This document shows, in pieces, positions 59,480 through 64,000 of a stretch of 64,000 nucleotides of DNA. A program made the position numbers and the translations under genes. This DNA comes from Planctomycetota bacterium (GTDB taxonomy: Bacteria > Planctomycetota > Phycisphaerae > Phycisphaerales > Zrk34). Each line of letters starts with the position of its first letter. Within the stretch, counting starts at the first letter, position 1. Below the pieces are notes generated by a model. It ran no database searches. It was not told the origin of the DNA and saw only the letters and a list, made by a program, of their open reading frames with translations. The stretch is from assembly GCA_016125255.1 (NCBI GenBank), contig WGMD01000022.1, positions 62,001 to 126,000 on the forward strand, read 5' to 3'.

Positions 59480-61244
59480 TTTCAGCCCGAAGCCCACGGT
59501 GTTCCACCGTGGGCCCCTCCAAAATCTCCACCATCCGTCCGTTCGTCGCTTCGTCCTTGACCGCAATCCGAATCGCGTGCTCCCCGAGCGTCGCGCCCAT
59601 GTTGGATGCGTCCCGCAGGTAAAGCCCTTCCGCACGGCACCGCGCGACGACCGCCTTCGCCGCCGGTCCCCCAGCCGGCAGATGACACAAAAGAAAATTC
59701 GCGCACCCGTCGAGCACGTCCCACCCAAGCCGCTCCCGCAGCGCCGCCGCCAGCTCGTCGCGCAGTGCATGCGTCTGCCGCCATCGCGATTCGTAGTACG
59801 CCTCATCTTTCAGCGCCGCGATCGCCGCCGCCTGACCCGGCAGACTCACCGCCCACGGCGGCGTGATCCGCCGAAGCTCGCGTACCACGCCCGCCGGTCC
59901 GATCAGATACGCCGCACGCATCCCCGAAAGGGCCCAGACCTTCGACATCGACTTGCACACCACGATGTTCTCGCTCCCCGCCGCGATCCGCTCCATGGAC
60001 TGACCCGGACCGGCGTACTCGATGTACGTCTCGTCGATCCATACGCGCGTCGACGCCGGCACATGACGCACCAGCTCCCGCATCGCTCCGCGCTCGACGA
60101 ACCGGCCCGTCGGGCTGTTGGGGTTCACAAGCACGATCAGCTCGTACCCGCGCGACGCCTGCTCAGCAAGCGCACCGACATCGATCGCATATCCGTGTTC
60201 GCGATCGAGCGCGAACCGGTCGACCCGGCAGCCGATGACTTTCTCGAGCACGTGCGCGTATTCGCCGTACATCGGCTCGAGAATCAGCACACGCGACGAC
60301 GGATTCAGCCAGTGCCGCAGCGCCAGAAAGATCAGGTCGCTCGACCCCGCCCCCGGCAGTACGTTCGCCGCTGCGACGCCGCGATGGCGCGCGATCGCTT
60401 CGACCATGCCTTCGCACCCCGTCGGCGGCGAGGTCTTCATCATCCACGGCAGACACGCCGTCACCGCCTCCACCACGCGCGGCGACGGATCGAACCACGC
60501 ATCGAGTACATCCGCATTGATCACCGCATGCCGCCGCTCCAGCTTGTCGAGCCCCGGCCCGATCGCCTCGAAGAACGCCCCGCCGTGGTAACACTCGTCC
60601 GGCTCATGCGCCGCCGCGAACGGCGCGTCGATCCGCCAGACGACGCGATGCGCCATTCGCGCCAGCCGCGGACCAAAACGCTCCGCCGAACGGCGCAGCG
60701 ACTGGATCGTGGCGTTCATCAATTCGAACCTCACCTGGCCGCTGCGCACTTCAATGCCCGCCGGTTCAAGCCCGACGCGCTGGTAAAGCTCCATGACCTC
60801 CCGCCGGCCGATGCCGACGACGCGTGTCCCGCCGCGCGCTTCGATCCACCGCAGCGCCGCCCACATCAGCAGCCCCGCCGCGTAACCATGCCGCTCCTCC
60901 CGAGGCACCGTCAGCAGGCGCACTTCATACGCGCCGTCGTCGAGCATGAACGGCAGTTCGTCGCGCTTCAGGTATTTGTCGATTGAATAACGCGCCGGCT
61001 CCCCGGTCGCCGCGTTGACCGGCGGCGTGATGCTCACGAACCCGCACAACCGGTCGCCCTCGCGCGCCGTAATGTAGTGATTGAAGTCATCGAGCGCATC
61101 GGTGAGCCGCCCCGCTTCGTTGACCGCATGCTGACCCAACTCCCGTGCGTAGACCTCGTGCCGCAGGCGGTAAATCGCCTCGCGCTCGTCCGCCTCCGCC
61201 ATCGCGATCGTCAACTTCACCGCGTCCTGCATCGAACGAATCAT
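59466..61244 (-). CDS. Fused acyltransferase-aminotransferase protein
   Basis: 592 residues. Residues 1-180 form a GNAT-type domain of the LuxI/FeeM autoinducer-synthase-like class (EAIYRLRHEVYARELGQH, ALDDFNHYITAREGDRLCGFVSITPP, EVRLLTVPREERHGYAAGLLMWAAL). Residues 230-575 are a class I/II PLP aminotransferase of the HisC type (NVLPGAGSSDLIFLAL, LVNPNSPTGRFVE, IDETYIEYAG, PLP-Lys in CKSMSKVWALSGMR, IRIAV). The fusion is unusual. A hairpin carries part of its Shine-Dalgarno. Co-oriented upstream are DUF3185 and an indolepyruvate oxidoreductase; it overlaps bioB at the 3' end. The activity of either domain is unproven. Confidence 0.85.
   Translation of the reverse strand: MIRSMQDAVKLTIAMAEADEREAIYRLRHEVYARELGQHAVNEAGRLTDALDDFNHYITAREGDRLCGFVSITPPVNAATGEPARYSIDKYLKRDELPFMLDDGAYEVRLLTVPREERHGYAAGLLMWAALRWIEARGGTRVVGIGRREVMELYQRVGLEPAGIEVRSGQVRFELMNATIQSLRRSAERFGPRLARMAHRVVWRIDAPFAAAHEPDECYHGGAFFEAIGPGLDKLERRHAVINADVLDAWFDPSPRVVEAVTACLPWMMKTSPPTGCEGMVEAIARHRGVAAANVLPGAGSSDLIFLALRHWLNPSSRVLILEPMYGEYAHVLEKVIGCRVDRFALDREHGYAIDVGALAEQASRGYELIVLVNPNSPTGRFVERGAMRELVRHVPASTRVWIDETYIEYAGPGQSMERIAAGSENIVVCKSMSKVWALSGMRAAYLIGPAGVVRELRRITPPWAVSLPGQAAAIAALKDEAYYESRWRQTHALRDELAAALRERLGWDVLDGCANFLLCHLPAGGPAAKAVVARCRAEGLYLRDASNMGATLGEHAIRIAVKDEATNGRMVEILEGPTVEHRGLRAEIRSV
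59492..59514. repeat. Hairpin within the 3' end of the fusion gene
   Basis: GCCCACGGT (59492-59500) and ACCGTGGGC (59506-59514) are perfect arms with a five-base loop, just after bioB stops and still inside the coding end of the fusion gene (GPTVEHRGL). It may terminate bioB. The last residues of the fusion protein are thus specified by a repeat-like hairpin. Confidence 0.6.
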
Positions 61245-61250
61245 GGCCGG

Positions 61251-61309
61251 CTCCTGAATCAGGAAATTGAATCCGAATGACGGATTTCAATTTCCATGCC
61301 CGATTCAGG
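61251..61309 (-). promoter_or_regulatory. Shine-Dalgarno-sequestering hairpin upstream of the fusion gene
   Basis: On the mRNA strand: CCTGAATC (61309-61302), then GGAAATTGAAATCCG (61295-61281), a five-base loop, CGGATTCAATTTCC (61275-61262) and GATTCAGG (61260-61253), then AG and six bases to the ATG at 61244. The inner stem has 14 pairs with one bulged A; the outer has eight pairs. AGGAG (61255-61251) overlaps the end of the outer 3' arm, so the folded form would mask part of the ribosome site. Confidence 0.7.
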
Positions 61310-61432
61310 CAAAACGATATCCTCCGCAAGCACCACCGCTTGCGCGCATCATCTCCTTCCGTCATCTGTCGGGAAACCGGACCCGGACCGGCATCGGATG
61401 CACGGCATGCGTACATCCGATGCCCAGTCCGA

Positions 61433-61639
61433 TCAGGCCTTTCGCCCGCCCATCAGCAACGACCCGCCGCCCACGATCGCGCAGACGATGCCCGCGCCGA
61501 TGAGCCAGACGGTCTTGTCCGTTGGGGAGCCCGTGAAGAAGTTGGAAAGTTTCGATGCGATTGAATCGTTCGCACCGATGCCCATCACCAGCAGCACGAC
61601 GCCGATGACCAGTAGGGCCAAACCCAGGGGCTTGGTCAT
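61433..61639 (-). CDS. DUF3185 membrane protein
   Basis: 68 residues. KPLGLALLVIGVVLLVMGIGANDSIASKLSNFFTGSPTDKTVWLIGAGIVCAIVGGGSLL is a standard DUF3185 protein: two helices joined by a conserved polar loop with FFTGxPTDKT. Function unknown in general. It follows the oxidoreductase by 27 bases on the same strand and precedes the fusion gene after 188 bases containing the hairpin. Confidence 0.88.
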   Translation of the reverse strand: MTKPLGLALLVIGVVLLVMGIGANDSIASKLSNFFTGSPTDKTVWLIGAGIVCAIVGGGSLLMGGRKA

Positions 61640-61666
61640 AAGAACCTCACAATCCCTGCACGCTCA

Positions 61667-64000
61667 TTATAGGCGCGGGCCGGTGAGGATGCGGTCCGAC
61701 AAGCTGACATTGACGCGGGGTTCGATCGGCGTGTCCTCCTCGACGCCGGCCAGCGCGGCGGCGGCGCGGGCCTTGGCGGCCTCCTGCTTGGGATAGCGCA
61801 CCTCGCGGAAGCCCGTCACGGACACCGGGGTGGACAAGGCATTGAGCCATTTGCGGTACTGCGCGGGCGTGTCCCACTCGGCCTGATCGACAAGCTGTTC
61901 GTACCACGCGCGGAACTGCTTTTCGGAGCGGTGCCACTTGGGCATGAGCCCGCGCAGCCAGCGGCATCGCGCCAGCGCCGCCAGTTGCCAGTCGCGGCTG
62001 TGCCATCCGAAGCGCCACTTCCATCCGAAGATCACGAACTCGGGGCGATTGAGATGGCGATACGAGATGGTGTCGCCGCGGGCGGTGTTGACCTTGAAGC
62101 GGCGCTGATCGCGCCGGTATTTTTCCGGGCTCGTCAAAAGCGCCGCCGTGTACACCTCGTCCTTGATGAGCATCACCTTCGCGAGGTTCCAGACGACTTG
62201 CCGCGTGAGTGCGAAACCATCGGCGTGGCTGTCCTTCTTGAACACTTCGACAAGGCGCTTGCAGTAGCGCTCTGCGTAGGCGACGCCGCCCCAGATCATG
62301 CAGTCATAGGTGCGGATGATCACATCGCGCAGCAGTGGATTGTCGACCTTGGAGCCGCGCGTGGCGCGGAACGTCTGAAGCATCAAGAGGCGGAATCGGC
62401 GGGCGTAGCGCTCGCCGCGGCGTTTGGAGTACCACCCGAACTGCGCGGCGAGCATGTTGGCCTTGCGGCGAAGGGCCTGACGCGGGGTTTCGACTTCGTG
62501 GGCGAACTGGACGATGAACAGGTCCGGGCGGACGATGATCTTGCGGCCGATGTGGAATGCGCGGAGATTGCGATCCAAATCGTCCCGCCTCACGGTGCGC
62601 CGGATGGCTTTTTCAATGGCTTCGATCTTCAGCGGCAGATAGCCGGCCTGATACGCCATGCCGAGCATCATGATGTTCACATACAGCTTGGAATCGAGCA
62701 GCCGTTCGCACAGATCGCCGACGTTGAACGACAGGTAGCGCTCCGGATGCGTCTGCTTGCGGATCGTCGCTTCCAGACTCGGCACGTCGAAATCATCCTT
62801 GCCCATCAGCGCGGGAATCGTCAGCGTCTTGGCGGTATTGATGAGCGCGGCGGTGGCGTCGGGAGCGCCGACGCGGTAGCCGTATTTCGGATCGATCGCG
62901 CGTGTGCCCTCCAGCGCATCGACCGCCAGCAGCAGGTCCGCCTTGCCGTAGGGGATGACGGGCGTCGCGCCGGATTTGTCGTCGCGGGTAAAGAGGATCT
63001 GGCTGAACACGCCGCCGTTGCGGATGGCCATGCCCTTCTTGTCGAGGAACTGAACGTGGTAGCCCATCTCGTGACCGGCACTGACGAGAATCTCCGTCGC
63101 CACGCCGATGCCCATCCCGCCGACGCCCGCCAGATACGCCCGCCAGTATTTCTGATCCGCATGAATCGGGCGCGGGGCTTCGGGGATGTCCGCCAGATCG
63201 ACGAACTCATCGCTGCGGCGCGGCGGCGTCTGACGCGTGATCGTCACCTGCTCGAAGCTCGGACAGGCATGAATCCGCCCGCAGGCGCCGTCGTTGACGC
63301 ACCATGACGCATCGGTCTGCATCTTGGGTCCGTAATCCGTCTCGACATGCGTCAGTCCCGGGCAACCGGTTTGCGTCGTGCACTCCAGGCACATTTCGCA
63401 CACTTCGGTCGCCACGTTCATGAAAGTCTTTTTGGCGAGGTAACCGGCTTCGCGTTCCTCCGCCCGCTCGGTCTGCCGCACGCGGCGCTGCGCGGTGATG
63501 CCGCATTCCTTGTCGGCGATGACGATCTTCACGCCGCCGGCGAGAATCGCGCTTTCGAGCGCCTCGCGGTAGGCGGGCCGATCCTCGGGGTTCATGCGGA
63601 TGACGCGCACATCGCGCTTGTGCTTTTTGGGCACCATGCCGCGCACGACCCGCTCGATGTCCAGCGCGGTCATCGGCTGACCCATCAGATCGGTCTCGAC
63701 AGCCGGGTGGCCCTGATGACCGGTCATCGCGGTGGTCTTGTTTTCGAGGATGATGTACGTGATGTCCTGCGCGGTGTTGATCGACTGGCTGATGGCGATC
63801 TGGCCGGAGTGGAAGAAGGTTCCGTCGCCCATGAAGACGATCTGCTTGTTGGTGATGAACGGATCGATGCCGCTGCCGGTCGCCCCGCCGAGGCCCATGC
63901 CGCTGTAGTTATGCATCAGCGGTTTGTTCGGCTCGAACATCAGCATCGAGTAACAGCCGGTGTCGCCATGCGCGACCAGATCGATCGGCGGCAGCTTGTA
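61667..64000 (-). CDS. Indolepyruvate:ferredoxin oxidoreductase-like enzyme (partial)
   Basis: The reading frame is open through the window edge, so the N-terminus is missing; at least 777 residues are seen. Order: ThDP-binding domain (HGDTGCYSM, GMGLGGATGSGIDPF, FMGDGTFFHSG, ENKTTAMTGHQGHP), a ferredoxin-like part with two Cys clusters (CEMCLECTTQTGCPG and CVNDGACGRIHACP), then the gamma domain (GVGGMGIGVATEIL...DKKGMAIRNGGVFSQI) and a 300-residue C-terminus. It resembles fused IorA-IorB, which oxidises aryl-pyruvates to aryl-acetyl-CoA with ferredoxin. Substrate unproven. Confidence 0.88.
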   Translation of the reverse strand, partial: YKLPPIDLVAHGDTGCYSMLMFEPNKPLMHNYSGMGLGGATGSGIDPFITNKQIVFMGDGTFFHSGQIAISQSINTAQDITYIILENKTTAMTGHQGHPAVETDLMGQPMTALDIERVVRGMVPKKHKRDVRVIRMNPEDRPAYREALESAILAGGVKIVIADKECGITAQRRVRQTERAEEREAGYLAKKTFMNVATEVCEMCLECTTQTGCPGLTHVETDYGPKMQTDASWCVNDGACGRIHACPSFEQVTITRQTPPRRSDEFVDLADIPEAPRPIHADQKYWRAYLAGVGGMGIGVATEILVSAGHEMGYHVQFLDKKGMAIRNGGVFSQILFTRDDKSGATPVIPYGKADLLLAVDALEGTRAIDPKYGYRVGAPDATAALINTAKTLTIPALMGKDDFDVPSLEATIRKQTHPERYLSFNVGDLCERLLDSKLYVNIMMLGMAYQAGYLPLKIEAIEKAIRRTVRRDDLDRNLRAFHIGRKIIVRPDLFIVQFAHEVETPRQALRRKANMLAAQFGWYSKRRGERYARRFRLLMLQTFRATRGSKVDNPLLRDVIIRTYDCMIWGGVAYAERYCKRLVEVFKKDSHADGFALTRQVVWNLAKVMLIKDEVYTAALLTSPEKYRRDQRRFKVNTARGDTISYRHLNRPEFVIFGWKWRFGWHSRDWQLAALARCRWLRGLMPKWHRSEKQFRAWYEQLVDQAEWDTPAQYRKWLNALSTPVSVTGFREVRYPKQEAAKARAAAALAGVEEDTPIEPRVNVSLSDRILTGPRL

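Overview
The window reads as chromosome from a GC-rich, Gram-negative, free-living heterotroph of the Planctomycetota, most likely a Phycisphaerae-type lineage (inference from gene content, not from a marker phylogeny). Evidence: three PEP-CTERM-like secreted proteins, an ECF sigma factor coupled to a large FecR-like anti-sigma protein, a prepilin-type pseudopilin, Tat-exported sugar enzymes of the TIM-barrel and Gfo/Idh/MocA families, a minimal Ser/Thr kinase, very long secreted beta-propeller proteins, and many dispersed palindromic repeats between genes. No phage, insertion sequence, CRISPR array or rRNA was found. One tRNA gene (Cys) is present.

Layout. 0-3 kb: phoB-phoR-phoU phosphate-response operon (minus strand) preceded by an 11-bp-phased direct repeat that looks like a Pho box. 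3-5.2 kb: der and tsaB. 5.2-11 kb: carbohydrate genes (Tat TIM-barrel protein, LamG PEP-CTERM protein, fucose-isomerase-like protein divergent from a fucU/rbsD-ygfZ-rpiB operon). 11-16.5 kb: a sorAB-like sulfite dehydrogenase pair, miaB, a HhH-GPD DNA glycosylase divergent from a DUF151 nuclease. 16.6-20.2 kb: ackA-xfp, a phosphoketolase/acetate kinase operon. 20.3-24.2 kb: sigma factor, FecR, PEP-CTERM protein and pseudopilin. 24.4-28.5 kb: Gfo/Idh/MocA oxidoreductase, ndk, a UbiD-type decarboxylase. 28.5-31.7 kb: an accessory patch with hicAB, small hypothetical genes of lower GC and a dense repeat cluster. 31.7-39.4 kb: MtfA-like peptidase, esterase, a 1455-residue secreted beta-propeller protein, repeats and a dienelactone hydrolase. 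40-46 kb: nrdR, a thioredoxin-like protein, tRNA-Cys, a hemolysin-III protein, a YHYH protein, a kinase and a degenerate peptidoglycan amidase. 46.2-57.4 kb: a 1397-residue TPR/PQQ-propeller protein, cca, rsmD, two divergent paralogous methyltransferases, hisS and a predicted nuclease. 57.4-64 kb: three small envelope proteins before bioB, then a minus-strand group of an indolepyruvate:ferredoxin oxidoreductase (cut by the window end), a DUF3185 protein, and a fused acyltransferase-aminotransferase.

The most interesting locus is 59.4-64 kb. The fused gene joins a LuxI/FeeM-like N-acyltransferase-type domain to a PLP aminotransferase. Its start codon follows a long hairpin whose 3' arm contains most of the Shine-Dalgarno sequence. 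The co-oriented upstream oxidoreductase belongs to a family that turns aryl-pyruvates into aryl-acetyl-CoA. A route from amino acid to keto acid to acyl-CoA to an acylated product is possible, but this is only a hypothesis. A second theme is repeat invasion of genes: a perfect 26-bp palindrome lies inside miaB and again just upstream of it, and a CACTCCCC-type minisatellite lies in frame inside both fecR and ubiD.
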